Shown here one piece after another: positions 45,361 through 58,408 of a DNA stretch of 64,000 nucleotides (the first letter of the stretch is position 1; every line of letters begins with the position of its first letter). The position numbers and the translations under genes were made by a program. Under the pieces are notes generated by a model that was not told the origin of the DNA, did not search any database, and worked only from the letters and a program-made list of their open reading frames with translations. Origin of the DNA: Chloranthus sessilifolius (taxonomy: Eukaryota; Streptophyta; Magnoliopsida; Chloranthales; Chloranthaceae); contig CM037593.1 in assembly GCA_021018995.1 (NCBI GenBank), positions 14,164,088 through 14,228,087 on the forward strand, given 5' to 3'.

Positions 45361-46660
45361 TCACGGGCATGCGCAATCATCGGGGTCGAGGTCGTCATGT
45401 ATGATCACGATCAAGAGCTCTAACATGCCCTCGGCGTAGTCAAGCCGCCGATGAACCTGACGCTGAAATAGCTCAATCCCATCCAAGCGCTCATGTATGT
45501 GTTTGTTACCCTCGAGGACCGCAGCAAGCACGGCGTCAAGAGTAACGGTGGATGGGGCAGGGGGATAGGGCAGCAGTGCGTGTAGGACGACGTGATTTAA
45601 GAAGAACGCGTGGTCGCCGTGATGGGGTAGCAGCAGGTCGAGGTAGCACCTCAGGCTGAGATGGCTGATCAGATGGGGCCTCCTCCCCACTAGGAGCTGG
45701 TACAACAGAGCCCCGCCTCCGAATAACGGGCTCAAGTGTCTGCCACCCTCCTCCTCGGGTAGTCTCTTGACCAAAAGATTATAACTCTTGGTCCAGTCTT
45801 TTAGTTTAAAGACTTTGGTGTTGTTGGTTAAGCGTGGCTCATTAGGAGCCAAGCTATAGTGTTCGCGTAGAGCAACATATTGCTCCACCAGCTTTGTGAT
45901 TAGGCGAGCATAGGGAATTTGTTTTGTGGCTCCCGCCTTCGCCTTTTCGGTCATAAGGTCGCGGGCGGTGATGATGCCCTCAATCACGACCTCAGCCATA
46001 GGATACCAGCGGTCCTCAAAGGCCGAAAAGAGGGCCATCTGAACAACACCAAATCAAGTGAGGACTTGTGCAAAATGGAACAAGTGCACACTTGAAATAA
46101 GTATCAAGCATCCACAGTTTGTCGGGTAGTTGGGCCCTAGAAATGGATTGGCCCTTCCCATGCTTTCCGTTGGTCATCTTGGCGATGACATCTGCAAAAG
46201 GAACATCCTTCTCATACGGTGGCGCCAAGCCACGCGTATCAAGGTGAGTGGTTGCACACTCTAGGGCAGCGGCAACATGGAATCGGTTGAATTTATATTC
46301 AAACCCGTCAATGGTAATGACGAGTCGGTGTCGGGAATCCCCCCAACGAAGGTTTTGGAAAAAGAGCCGCACTATGCGAGGGCAATAGTGATCATGGAAC
46401 GGCTCAAGCAAGGGTTTTAACCCTAACTTTTGAAGGTAGCCCATGGTCCAAGCCATTTCGGGGCGATCATCATAGAGAGTAGGAATAAACCTATACTCAG
46501 GTAGAAAGGTTTTGGAAGCCCACCACTCTTTGGGGACTTCACGGTCGATGGGGGCCGGGATGGGTGGAACCACATCCGAAATCGGTGCCATGGGTGGCAC
46601 GGTCGGTGGAGGAACGGGGATGGTGGGATGCACGAGTGCGAGCGAGATGTGGGTACCTTA
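45361..46660 (-). mobile_element. Extra ORF (aORF) of element 2
   Basis: Downstream of pol on the element's own strand, this region encodes a protein homologous to the extra ORF of element 1: KEWWASKTFLPEY, YCPRIVRLFFQNL, MTNGKHGKGQSISRAQLP, QIPYARLITKLV, DWTKSYNLL. It belongs with the 'putative plant transposon protein' domain (PF20167-like, from memory). It has no known catalytic signature. It is interrupted in this copy. Confidence 0.8.
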
Positions 46661-46916
46661 CGCTGAAGCATTCTTCGTCACAGGTCCCATGGTCAAATCC
46701 TTACAAAAGAGTGAAAATAAGACTCGAAGAAGGCAAACAAGAATATTACCGGGTGAATGGAGCAATGTCCACTCGAATCAAGCCGAGAAAGGATGGGAAT
46801 GGCCTAAGTGAGTCGAAGGGAAGTTGAAAGGTCGGTGCAAAAGCCCTTTGCTCGTTCACGTGAATAGGATAGAGCAAATGACCGCTCAAAACCCTTTTAT
46901 AACAAAAGTGTGTTGG

Positions 46917-47061
46917 TGATCGATCAATTCATTAGTGGTTGATCGATCACCACAAAAATTTTAAGTTCAAACAACTAACTTGACCTGATCGATCACCACA
47001 TTCGATGTTGATCGATCATCAGCTGATCCACTGTTGATCGATCACCAACATTGATCGATCA
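46917..47061. repeat. Palindrome array D: TTGATCGATCAA in the pol-aORF spacer of element 2
   Basis: Six copies of TGATCGATCA (46,917, 46,940, 46,986, 47,009, 47,035, 47,052) lie between the end of pol and the extra ORF, the same place as array A in element 1. The palindrome is the same as in this element's LTRs. Confidence 0.92.
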
Positions 47062-47258
47062 ATGTACCATGTAAAATTTCTTGTTAAAATGGGACCGTTA
47101 AAATGACTTAACCGTAATGGAAAGATACCGGTACATGTACATCACATACATGACCCAAAATATACGACAAATCGAGTCGATGAGATAAATCTAATCATCA
47201 AGTTATAATCACGATGATGAATTTAGAAACAAACTCAAAAGAAAATTCACCTTGCGCA

Positions 47259-50200
47259 TTAAGTGAACAAGTGTGGATACTGTTCACGGATCTCGGCAGC
47301 ACGTTCCCAAGTGGCTTCCGAAGCAGTATGATTCCGCCATTTGGCAAGTACTAGCGGAATTAATTTGGTCCTCAAAACTTGATCCCGTTGATCCAAGATC
47401 TCTATCGGTTCTTCAACCATGGTTAGATCTTCTTGTAAATCAATCGGTTGAAAATCCAAGACATGTGTCGGATCATGCACGTAACGTCGCAGCATCGATA
47501 CATGAAAAATGTTATGCATGCTCGCCAACTGTGGTGGCAAAGCAATCCGATACGCAACCTCGCCAACCCGTCCGAGTACCTCAAAGGGGCCAATATACCG
47601 AGGACTCAACTTTCCTCGTTTTCCGAAGCGCATGACACCCTTTGTTGGCGATATTTTTACAAACACATTGTCTCCAACCTGAAAACAAGTGTTAATTACC
47701 TAACTAATTACTTAAACTAGAAAATCGTAACCTCGGGAATGCCTTAAAGGATACCTGAAACTCTACGTGTATCCGATGAAGATCGGCATAACTCTTTTGG
47801 CGACTTTGAGCAACCCTCAATCTTCGCGGATCAACCGAATCGCCGGTTGTACTTTCCACGATATCAGGTCCCAAAATGAGTTTCTCACCGACTTCCTCCC
47901 AGTTCAATGGAGATCTACATCGACGTCCATACAAGGCTTCATAAGGCGCCATCCCGATACTCATTCGATGCATGTTGTTGTAAGGAACTCGATCAAAGAT
48001 AGATGTTCATCCCATGAACATTGAAAGTCCAACATACAAGCTCGCAACATATCTTCGATGATCCTGGTTCACTCTCTCTCGCCCCTCCGTCTCGAGGATG
48101 AAACGCTGAAATTTAGTACCCATGCCTTCCGAACGCCAAAATCCGATGTATAGAGCGGATCTCTATCACATACTATCTGACCGGTATGCCGTGGTAATCG
48201 ACTATCTCCTTCATGTACAGTCTGCCAAGCTTGAGTGTCGATTTGGTCAACCTATCAACAATGACCCAAATGGCATTGTTCTTCCTCAATGTGGCAACCC
48301 AAGATGAAATCCATAGAAATGGCTTCCCATTTCCATTCTGCATCGGTAGAGGTTGTAACAACCCGGCTGGATTTCGATGGTCTACTTTCACCTGTTGGCA
48401 GACCAAACATCGAGACACAAAATCTGCTACATCTTTCTTCAGTCCTCTCCACCAAAAACTGTGCTTGAGATCTTGATACATCTTGGTACTCCGGGATGTA
48501 TAGCATCGTTGACTTATGTGCTTCTTCTAGAATAGTTTCCTTAAGATCTTTATCGGTGGTATGCACATTCGATCTAAACAAGAAAGTACCATCAACCTTG
48601 ATGGAGAAATCGGTCGAATCCCTGATCACATCCTTGCGAATGGCCATAAGCTCATCATTAATCATCTGAGCCTACGACGTTATCAAACAACGTGAGATCA
48701 CTATGGTAGCCATCAATGCCCCCGAACCTTTGACGCCTATCAATGCATCGCACAAGGCCAGTCCTCAAGTAGATGCCACCTTTGTGTACGGTGATAAGGT
48801 GTGACAACCGAAAGCGAAGACTTTTTCGCTCAAAGCATCTCGCCACAACATTGGCCTTCCGGTGATCTTGGATGGAACAATCATAATCTTTCAAGAACTC
48901 CATCCATCTGCATGACATTTAAGTCCTTCCGCAAACAAATACTTAAGGCTTTTGTGGTCGGTGAAGATATCAAACGCTCCACCGCATCTCCAAATCTTCA
49001 AGGCAAAGATTACTGCAGCCAACTCTAAGTCATGAGTCGGATAATTCTTTTCATGCTCCTTCAGCTGTCTAGAGCCATAAGCGATAACCTTCTTGTGCTG
49101 GTTGAGGACACAACCCAAACCACCATATGATGCGTCACTGTAGATAGCAAAACCTCCTCTGCCAGAAGGTATTGCCAACACTGGTGCTGTAGTCAGACGC
49201 GTCTTCAATTCCTGAAAGCTCTTCTCACACTGATCAGTCCAATCAAATCTAGCATTCTTCTTAGTGAGCTGAGTGAGTGGACCTGATAGTTTAGAGAACC
49301 CCTCTACGAACCGTCTGTAGTATCCGGCCAAACCAAGAAAACTACGGACCTCTGTTACTGTCCTCGGCTGTTCCCAGTTCACAACGGCTTCAATCTTAGC
49401 CGGATCCACTGTAATACCCTTTGCAGAAACGATATGACCCAAGAAACTAACTTGGTCAAGCCAAAACTCACACTTACTGAGCTTCGCATAAAGTTTGTGA
49501 TCTCTGAGGGTCTGCAAAGTAACACGTAGATGCTCTTCATGTTCCTCCTTTGTCTTGGAATAGACAAGGATGTCATCTACAAATACCACTACTGATGTGT
49601 CCAAGTGTGGTTTAAACACTCGGTTCATCAAGTCCATGAAAGACGCAGGTGCGTTCGTCAATCCAAATGGCATAACAAGGAATTCATAGTGCCCATATCT
49701 AGTTCTGAACACCGTCTTCTCAATGTCTTCAACTCTGACTCATAGTTGATGATAACCCGACCGCAAGTCGATCTTCGTAAAGAACCTCGCTCCTTGCAAT
49801 TGATCAAACAGATCATCGATTCTAGGAAGCGGGTAACGATTCTTAATCGTCAACTTGTTTAACCGATAGTCGATGATGCACGCATTGAACCATCCTTCTT
49901 CCCCGACAAACAATACTGGTGCTCCCCAAGGAGACACACTAGGTCGCACGAAACCTTTGTCAAGTAGTTCTTGCAATTGCTCCTTTAGCTCTTGTAATTC
50001 TGCTGGAGCCATCCGATAGGGAGCCTTTGATACTGGTTCAGTGCCTGGGATTAGATTGATTACAAACTCCACCTCCCGATCTGGTGGTAGTCCCGGTAAA
50101 TCCTCAGGAAATACATCGGAATACTCGCATGCAATGGGAATATCGGATATCCCATTTGTCTTCTCCCGTTGCTCTTGTAGGAAGGCTATATATCCACTGC

Positions 50201-50654
50201 ATCCACTCTTCATCATCCTCTCCGCCCGAATAGCGGATATCAACGGAGTTACCTTAGACTTCACTCCGAAGAATCTAAAGGATCGCTCCTTTGGAGGGCG
50301 GAAAACTACCATCTTCCGAAGACAATCCACACTTGCGTGGTAAGCAGATAGCCAGTCCATTCCCAAAATGATGTCAAATCCTTTCATATCTAACAGAATC
50401 AAATCTGCCCGTGTCTCATGATCATCTACTGCCACTACCACTGATTTACACACAGTGAGTGCATTCACTGCACTACCCGTGGGGATTGACACTGTCAGGA
50501 TAAAATCTAGTTGTTCTGGAGTGGCACTCAATTCCTTTGTAAATTGAGGCCGTACGAAAGAATGTGTGGAGCCTGGGTCTATCAGGGCCCGTGCTCTATG
50601 GAAGCAAATATCATAACTCCTATATAGCCAAACACTACATACCAATATCAGCAA
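47259..50654 (-). mobile_element. pol of element 2
   Basis: Domains in order on the minus strand: aspartic protease (about 50,600-50,350; DPGSTHSFV and DIILGMDWL), reverse transcriptase (about 50,050-49,500; [21 protein letters not shown] and the active-site motif FVDDILVYS), RNase H (about 49,150-48,900; [14 protein letters not shown]), integrase (about 48,480-47,700, with the zinc-binding segment CLVCQQVKVDH), and a C-terminal chromodomain-like tail (47,450-47,259; FHVSMLRRYVHDP, EATWERAAEIREQYPHLF). The order RT-RH-IN and the chromodomain place it in Ty3/gypsy chromoviruses, Tekay clade. The reading frame is interrupted several times. Confidence 0.93.
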
Positions 50655-50735
50655 CGTTTTAGATGTGTAGGTTTATGTGTACTATTATAATCAAAATAAA
50701 TCAATTAATTTATATATTTCCAATTTTCCAGTTCA

Positions 50736-51779
50736 TTATATCAAACAACACCATATCTCTTGAATTCTAATCATACCTTGAATGACGTCATTTGATGTCA
50801 GAGCATCGGTGGCGGTAACGGCATAAGCCCGACCTTGAACTACAGGTCGAGATGATCGCATCGTCGATACCGATCCGGACCGCTCCTTGCTGTCCCTTCC
50901 TTCCTCTGGGCAGTTCCTGATTAAATGGCCCATCTTGCCACACCTGAAGCATGCCCCTGTCTCTCTCCTGCAGTCCTCTGTCTTGTGTGGTTTCCCACAC
51001 TTTGCACATATCGCGGCCGGAGTGAAGGACGAGACTCTTGAAGGTCCCTGAGTCACTGAGGCCCCGCTACCAGAAGATCCAGCTGGTCGAAATGATCTGG
51101 AAGATGTAGGAGCTGCTGCTCTCTGATATGAACTCGGTCCTGAAGAAATCGCTGGTCGAGAGTGCGTAGGGTATCTCGGAGGTCTGGAAAATCTAGCCCT
51201 CTTGTTCTCTCTCAGATCCCGAGATTGCCCTTGGAATGGTCTCTCTCTCGCCTGCTTGTCCCTCCAGGAGAATTGCTTCTGGTTTTCTTCTTCAGCTATG
51301 AGTGCCTTGGCCATCACTCCTTCATATGTCTCCATTTCCCACATGGCGACATCCTTTTGTAAATTTTGTCTCAGTCCCAGCTGAAACTTTCTCGCTCTCA
51401 TCAGCTCTGTAGCTACGTGCTGAGGTGCAAATCGAGCTAATCTATCGAACTCAGCTCCATAGTCCCTGACTGTCATTGCACCTTGCTTCAGCTCTATAAA
51501 TTTCACTTCCCATTGATGCCTCACAATTTTCGGGAAGTATTTGTGATAAAACACCTCCGTAAACTCCTCCCATGTCCAAGGGGTGTGAGGAAACTCTCTC
51601 TGTCTATTTTGTGACACCGACTTCCACCAAGGTCCGGCGTCACCATCCAGTTTGAAAGTGGCCCAACGCACTTTCTCTACGTCGCTGCACTGTAACACTT
51701 CAAAGAGCTTTTCCATCTCTTCTATCCATCCTTCTGCCTCAATGGGATCTGTTTGGCCTGAGAAGTTAGGAGGTCTCAT
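50736..51779 (-). mobile_element. gag of element 2
   Basis: Encodes the retrotransposon gag core (WIEEMEKLFEVL, WATFKLDGDAGPWW, WEEFTEVFYHKYFP, LKQGAMTVRDYGAEFDRLA) followed by a basic Ser/Arg-rich linker and a zinc knuckle CFRCGKMGHLIRNC (CX2CX4HX4C) near the end. The N-terminal part continues toward about 52,050. Gag forms the particle that packages the element RNA. Confidence 0.93.
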
Positions 51780-52150
51780 TCTCCTAAACTCATAAATCCA
51801 CCAGTGATGGGGTGGTCTAGTACTGTTGAGCTAAAGCAGCTGTCTGCTGAGCGACGTTGGTAGCTAATGCTTCCAACACCTGCTCCATCCTCTCTTCATT
51901 TCTCATTCTACCTCCTCTGGGTCCCAATGGAACCGCTTTTGCTTCTGAGAGGAACTCCTAGCCACTCGACGTGCCTATGACCTCGGGCACATCCCTCAGA
52001 GGAATGTCTCTCGACTGCTCTACCTCTGCTGCGTTCTCCTTTGAACTTAGGGCCCATCTTTGAGTCTCATTGTGAAAACAACAACATTGATCAGTAGATA
52101 TAGATTGTAAAAACAATCCGTTATGAACCCAAAGGTCAACCTAAAGCCTA

Positions 52151-52163
52151 GGCTCTGATACCA
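52151..52163 (-). other. Primer-binding site for initiator tRNA-Met
   Basis: On the minus strand the sequence is TGGTATCAGAGCC, complementary to the 3' end of plant initiator tRNA-Met, and it stands directly inside the 5' LTR. It confirms the direction of element 2. Confidence 0.93.
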
Positions 52164-52165
52164 AT

Positions 52166-54512
52166 CAGGATACCCAATTTCTGTGCTCAATCCGTGCCAT
52201 CGATCATGCTCGATGATCCCGTGACAAATCACACAATATCTGTATATAAAGCGGAATTATACTGAATACAATCCCACAAATGACAGTAGAGTCATCTAAT
52301 GAATCAATCTAAAAGTAAGAACAATAGAGAAACCTTCGTTTATAAATGTAGAAAGTATACATCCTCAAAAAGGAACCAAAAAGAACCATCGGTGACAGAC
52401 ATCCATCACCCAAGCAATGGTTCCCAATGATGGTTCCGATAGAATATATAATAACACTATAAAAGAAATAAAATATCTACAAAATTTAATACAAAAGTGG
52501 CCACCAGGCACACATAATCCAAAGTCTCCAAACAAACATAAAACCCCAAAAATGTCTAAGCTATACCCAGTCTATGGGTAAAAGTTGTCAGCTGGAACGT
52601 CTGTCTCCTCGTCCTCAACCTCAGCCTCAGGATCAGGCTGATAGTCTGGGTCGCTCTCCGTTCCGGGAGTCACCGCCTCAGAACCTAAATGTTTACAAAA
52701 CAGGGTGAGCTACATCCTAGCTCAATAGAAGAATTCCAAATAAAATTGCATTCTAATTGTATAACATGGTCATCAAAGAACAAAATTGAAGATATGCAAC
52801 AGATGTATAAAACATGAGACATTTATCCAAAACAGTACAGAATTGATGAATACAACATATAATGACTTAGTGTAGTATACTTAAGTAACTCCCGTGAGTA
52901 TAGCACGTGGTAGCCAGATTTGGTCCGATGGATAATCCCAACCATCGTCGTTCACATGAACAATTTCGGAATTGCAACAATGCCCCACACATGGAGTGCA
53001 ATTGTGCCGAGGATTACAAAGCAAATGCACAAGTGTGCCTTAAACCTCAAATCACATGCATACTTATCATACTTAACAGAATTCAGATTTCGGATACGGA
53101 TATCAAATGTTGGATCAAGTTCATAAAAGAGTACTCATACATATGCTAAACATGCTTTTAAAACAGAATTAAACTATGCTGAGATATGCATGATAGATGT
53201 AATCCATGAGATCAAAAATAAATACAATTTCGGTTGAATTCCCCTACCTCGGATCAAGCTCCTTCTAAGCAAATCCAAAGCTTTTTCAAGGCATCTTAGT
53301 CTGATCCTAGACCATAAACATGTTACTCTAGGTGTTAGAGTGACAGATTGTGAACTGACACAATGTCCAGTGGTTCTTACCTATAAATTTTCTAACTGTC
53401 TGAAAACAGGGTTTATTGATCGATCAATACCTTGTTGATCGATCAATGAACTCTTTATTGATCGATCAACACCCTTGTTGATCGATCACCAAAGCACAAC
53501 TGTTTGTATTTATGGTACACCATTGATCGATCACCACCACTGTTGATCGATCACTACGATCAATTGATCGATCAATGCCTTGTTGATCGATCACCAATAT
53601 TAACCCAAAATTCCCCAACTCTCTGCCATTAATGTTCCTTTACTGTATATATAAATTGATCGATCACCACCACTGTTGATCGATCAACACTTTGTTGATC
53701 GATCAATTGCACACTCAGTGATCGATCAACACCTTGTTGATTGATCAATAATGACGAATTTTCAGTCATTAATGGAGTTCACCAAACAAATTTTTCTAAC
53801 TTATTTTTCCTTCCAAAAATTCATTAAAATCTTAAATATTCATATAGAACCTATATTTAGGGCATCCATCTGCCCATTTTAAACAAGAGAGCTCACCTCT
53901 ATGTGGGCCCTTTCGGGGTTTCGGCAAATCACTCCGGAAGAGGGTTTCGGATCAAGCTCTCGGAGTTTATCACCGATCCGAGTTCGACGAGCAACCTTTT
54001 AGCTCTGGTTCAGCATGCATAGACTTCACACACACACAACCCATACCTAAGCTTAATCCATTGATCTCTACATACCCTAGTTTAGGAAACTCACCTTTCA
54101 ATCTTGCTAACCCTGTTTTATACAAAAACCCTCATGAAAACCCACCTAGCTACAGACTCCTTAGCTGTTAGAGTAACTAGAGCAAGGGGAAGAAGAAGAA
54201 GAAGAACTTCCTCTACCTCTCCCTTCCTTCTCTTATAAGCTACCAACTGAAATATCTTAGATATTTCAGTTGCTTCTCTAATTCTGATTTCGGTGTGAAA
54301 CACCAACATGTCGATACGGCATAGTGTACCGTCTCGACATCGTACTCAACTCGGATCGAAACGAGTTTTCATACGTGAACTAACCTACTTATAGGCTAAT
54401 TTTATTTCTATTAATATTATTTTCAAAGTTTTAAATTTTCTGTCTCGATTTCCGTGCCGGGCACGTACATCGATGCGGTTAGTTTCTGGTTCAAATTTTC
54501 TGGGTCATTACA
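52166..54512 (-). mobile_element. 5' LTR of element 2 (about 2.35 kb)
   Basis: Pairs with 42,612-45,022. On the element strand it starts TGTAATGACCC at 54,512 and is bordered by the target duplication AGATT (54,513-54,517). It carries the palindrome array at 53,417-53,748. Confidence 0.92.
53417..53748. repeat. Palindrome array E: TTGATCGATCAA in the 5' LTR of element 2
   Basis: The counterpart of array C, with essentially the same number of copies and spacing. Confidence 0.92.
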
Positions 54513-54517
54513 AGATT

Positions 54518-57060
54518 CCCAAATTTCAAGACCAACATCTGAGTTGAGTATCGAGCTTTTGAACATTGGTTCACCACTCAGCCCCCAGAGTCTCTGGTGA
54601 GTTCTCCTGACAAAGAGGCATCTATGCATTATATGGGCATTTGGTATCTAGAAATGTAAGTAGAAGGTTAAAAGGTGAAAGTGCTGGTAGCATTTTCTAC
54701 ATGTTTATCTTCTTTATGTTGTTATCTTTGCTTTTTCTGTCTTACGTTAGCCTGAATTCCTAATCTATTGCTATATATGAACAATCATATAAAGTTTTCC
54801 AACAAAATTAATTCAATTAGGCTTAAATTCTGCCCCAGCTAGACTAAAATTTTGTATAGCTTCACATCTAGAATCTACACCAAGATCTTTGTACAAAATA
54901 GCTACTCAACATCTAGACTTCAATTTTGCACACCAAGATCTTTGTACCAAATAGATAAGCTTAGAACCAATTTTTCCATATACTCTTGCTATATAAAACT
55001 GTTCTATTTGGCAGCTACACATATCTACTATCCAGCTAATTGAAATGAGATGGCCAATTCTGTCTTGATAACAAAATTTAACTTTAAAAAAAAAAAAATC
55101 CTACTTTTTAAAAAGAAATAAATGACCAAAAAGTATATGATCTATTAGCTGTGCAAGATTGATGCTCGTATTTGCAACTGGAAATAGTCTCCTGCAAATA
55201 GAATACCATCCAAAGTTTGTTATAACTGATAAGTTTAATAGAAAACTTGGGAGTAACATAGAAGGTGTGATAAGCAAGCATATAGGAATTCTCTATGGTG
55301 TTATATGCAAGCATATAATAGATGATAGGAATCCATATAAATATGAGGCAAACAAAGTAGTGTGAAAATTTTATATTGCATGAATCCAGCAGGTCAATTT
55401 ATGACTGAGTACCTTTAAATTCACCCACCAAATCTTTGAGTTCACCCACACTGAAACCCATTGACTGCTTTGAAATGAGACAATGGAGCAGCTTTTAATA
55501 CAAAAAACATTGCATCTGTTTGTCATGAACAAAAAGGCAGCTTTTAATGCAAAAAATAGGGGAGCCCCATGTCACAAAGAGAGAGAATATAATACCCATG
55601 TCTGGCTCCCCAAAAAGCAGGGCCCTGTCTTATTTGTTGCAGAGGGGAAGAACATGGAACTCCAGATTGTAGAGAACTGCAAATTGTAGAGAAAAATATT
55701 GATATGAGATATGCAAATATTGAGGTTAGCAAATATTGATATTGAGATATGCAAATATGAGATATACAATATTGGTATTTTAGTTTAGGATCTAAAACTA
55801 AAATTAAAAATAGAAGGATCATAAAGTGATATGACTTTATGTTATATAAGATATGCAAATATCTAATGTTGATATGAGATATGTAACAACTGAGGCAAAT
55901 TTTGATATGAGATTATTAATAGAAAACGAAAATTTCTAAGAGGGCCGGGACTATTTTCGAGTGCAGCAATCAGTCCAGCTGGGCACAATGTGGCACCCAT
56001 CATGAGGATCAGGTGCCACGTCGACTTAAGATCGATTAGGTACCACCCAAAAAATTTGGGCATGATCCGATACATATCCACCACCGTTGAAGATGTGGTC
56101 AAGGGGTCTACCAAATGAATGCACAAAATTTGTTGGTCGTCACCTTATCTTTGACCCATCAAATGGAGGCCAAAAAAAAAAAAATAAATAAATAAATAAC
56201 ATTTTTTTTAAAATGTCACATGCAACATGGCTGATCAACCCAAAATGGGTCTTGTTTTAGGCTGATCGAGGCATGGAATCTGGCCACGGGCTGCAGCCCT
56301 CCAAGGCGGCGTCCAGCTGCATGTCCCCCCTTCACTCAATTTCTAATATTGATATGAGATGGGCAAATATTGAGGCAAAAAACAAGAAATAAAAAAAGAT
56401 CGAAATATGAGATGTGAGACATGAGATATACAAAAATCATAATGTACGACTGAAGTAATGTTCCTCTAAAAGCAGGTGTCAATACAGTACTAAATATGCT
56501 CTTAATAGAACGTAAGCAATAGGCACGGACTCAACCAAAAACAGCTAGTGAAATATATACTCAAAATCAATTTTTTAAAATGTATGTGTGGCATGCAAAA
56601 GATAATATAACAAATGGACAAGAGGTAAAACACAAATAGAGGGAGATATTCAAGGAAAATTGGAAGTTCGCTTTCCCTCTCAAAGGACTAATGGAGCAAA
56701 AATCAGTTAAAACGACATTAGAATGAGTTGAGAACTCGAGAACTCTACAACACAGACATGGGTAAAAGCAAAATGACATCAACAACCACCAGAACAATAC
56801 AGTTTCATGTAAGATAATAGCATTAAAGATTAGCATATGAAAACGCATGTAGGAAATATAACCAAAACTAATAATAGAAATGTATGACATTAGAATGAGT
56901 TGACAACTTGAGAACTCTACAAGACCAACCTGGGTGACAAAAATAATATAGTATTCACAAAAGCATCGATTTAAATATGTAACAGCTACAAATGCATGTA
57001 GAAAATATAATCAAGATTAAACTAAAATCTAATTGATATAACAAAGTGGACAATTGGTGT
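54518..57060. other. AT-rich DNA, no gene recognised
   Basis: Contains loose repeats of ATTGATATGAGATATGCAAAT at about 55,690-55,910 and 56,345-56,430, with a GC-richer 420-bp stretch between them (about 55,930-56,330) that looks like an insertion, since the flanking ATATGAGAT motif resumes after it. A direct repeat ACATTAGAATGAGTTGA(G/C)AAC occurs near 56,715 and 56,888. Confidence 0.5.
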
Positions 57061-57063
57061 AGA

Positions 57064-57836
57064 AATGAAAGATCATTAACACCACCAACGTGAGCATCAA
57101 GGTAAGAATAGATTTGGACAATGTGTCTTGAATATGCAACTCCTAGAAAATAGATAGTAAATAATTTATTTTCACAATTTGCTCTATAGGCGATAAAGTT
57201 CAAAGGTCTTCCCTACTTCAATAAACTTACCAAATAGAGAACCATCAGGATTTCATATTATACGGTTCACCGACACAACAGGGGGGGGTCTTTATTAATA
57301 GATCCCTGAAACTCATTGAATTAATTAAAAATTACGATATTCTGATATGTTAATATAAAAATTTACAAAGTGATGTTAACTTCATAATATCATGGTTAGA
57401 AAAGTAACATACTTGGAGGTTCATTGAGCACGAACCAAGATCCCAAACCTTGAAAGTTTTTTGAACTAATCTCTCCCTACAACCAACTTCCCACATTGCA
57501 ATGTCCCCCACATTTGTACCAACTAAAGCATCATAAATTTAAAATAACAGCAGACTCATCAGCCAAGGCAGGACACAAACATACGAAGTTGATACCAGCA
57601 CCGATTCAGAATAATCACAGTGGAACATCAAATGAAGAAAATAAAACAACAGAAAGTCAGAAATGCAAACCAAGGAGTAAGGCCTGTTGAATAGGATGAA
57701 AATCCATGCTCATGGGAGCTGATCCTTGATTAAGGGCCCGTACAACAGCCTTGGGCAAGTCATCTGGTGTGTACAAACCCAGACTATGATTCTGGCCAGG
57801 ATAGTTAACTGGCACTATATTTACAGGCAGATTTAC
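57064..57836 (-). pseudogene. TOPLESS-related corepressor (TPL/TPR), four internal WD40 exons
   Basis: Four minus-strand exons: 57,836-57,671 (LPVNIVPVNYPGQNHSLGLY, TPDDLPKAVVRALNQGS, MDFHPIQQ), 57,523-57,413 (VGTNVGDIAMWEVGCRERLV, KTFKVWDLGSCSMNLQ), about 57,296-57,231 (VVSVNRII, NPDGSLF) and about 57,149-57,064 (GVAYSRHIVQIYSY, DAHVGGVNDLSF). They follow the order of TOPLESS proteins, nuclear Groucho-type corepressors recruited by EAR motifs, at the start of the first WD40 propeller. Splice borders between them are good. Exon 3 has TGA in place of the conserved Trp codon (VNRII-W-NPDG). The LisH/CTLH N-terminus and the remaining propeller blades are missing, so it is a captured or decayed fragment. 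Confidence 0.87.
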
Positions 57837-57877
57837 CTATATGGTTTACACATACCACTCATAAGTGGTATTAAGTT

Positions 57878-57898
57878 ATATATATATATATATATATT
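57878..57898. repeat. Short (TA)n microsatellite
   Basis: About 20 bases of TA between the TPR and translocator fragments. Confidence 0.9.
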
Positions 57899-58408
57899 GC
57901 AAAAACACAGCAGCAATAGCTCAATATCCATCGTCAATGAACAAAATTGTAGAGGTGGTATTATAGGACCAATCCAGCATACCTCATCAGATATCCCCAT
58001 GGACCAAACTTACTCATCAAGATACCTCATCAGATCCCCGAAAATAATCAGCATTTTTTCCTGTCTCCTTTCATCGCTAAACTTACTCATCAAGACACAT
58101 AATCGGCATTTTTTTTTCTGATGAAAGTTGGATGAAAAAAAAAAACCATACACATTAAAATGCAACCGGAAAACCATACACATTGAAATGAGTAGTGGTC
58201 GAACAACTTGCCTTTACATTTTAGTTGAATGTACTTGGGTCCTGTTGGCCATTGATAGATTCGGTAATTGCTCCGGCAGGATATGTTGATAAAATCCAAA
58301 AACTAATTTGTTCATTTTTTGTGCTTATTACTGCAAAACAAAAGTTTATACAAGCAATCAGATGTTTTCTTCAAAACCCAAAATAAATATATCATTTAGA
58401 ACCTGAAC

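Larger units (their letters stand above)
42612..54512 (-). mobile_element. Nearly whole Ty3/gypsy chromovirus (Tekay-like), family 2
   Basis: An 11.9 kb element on the minus strand. Reading its own direction: 5' LTR (54,512-52,166), primer-binding site (52,163-52,151), gag, pol with protease, reverse transcriptase, RNase H and integrase ending in a chromodomain tail, a palindrome spacer, an extra ORF, a polypurine tract, and 3' LTR (45,022-42,612), with 5-base target duplications AGATT. The two LTRs are almost identical over long stretches, so the insertion is recent on an evolutionary scale. The structure is complete but the coding part is interrupted in several places (roughly six to ten breaks), so it is a fossil. 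Confidence 0.93.

Noticed and set aside
58196-58310. A fifth captured exon on the minus strand (GFYQHILPEQLPNLSMANRT)
   Set aside because: It reads openly for about 25 codons but I recognise no family and the splice borders are poor.
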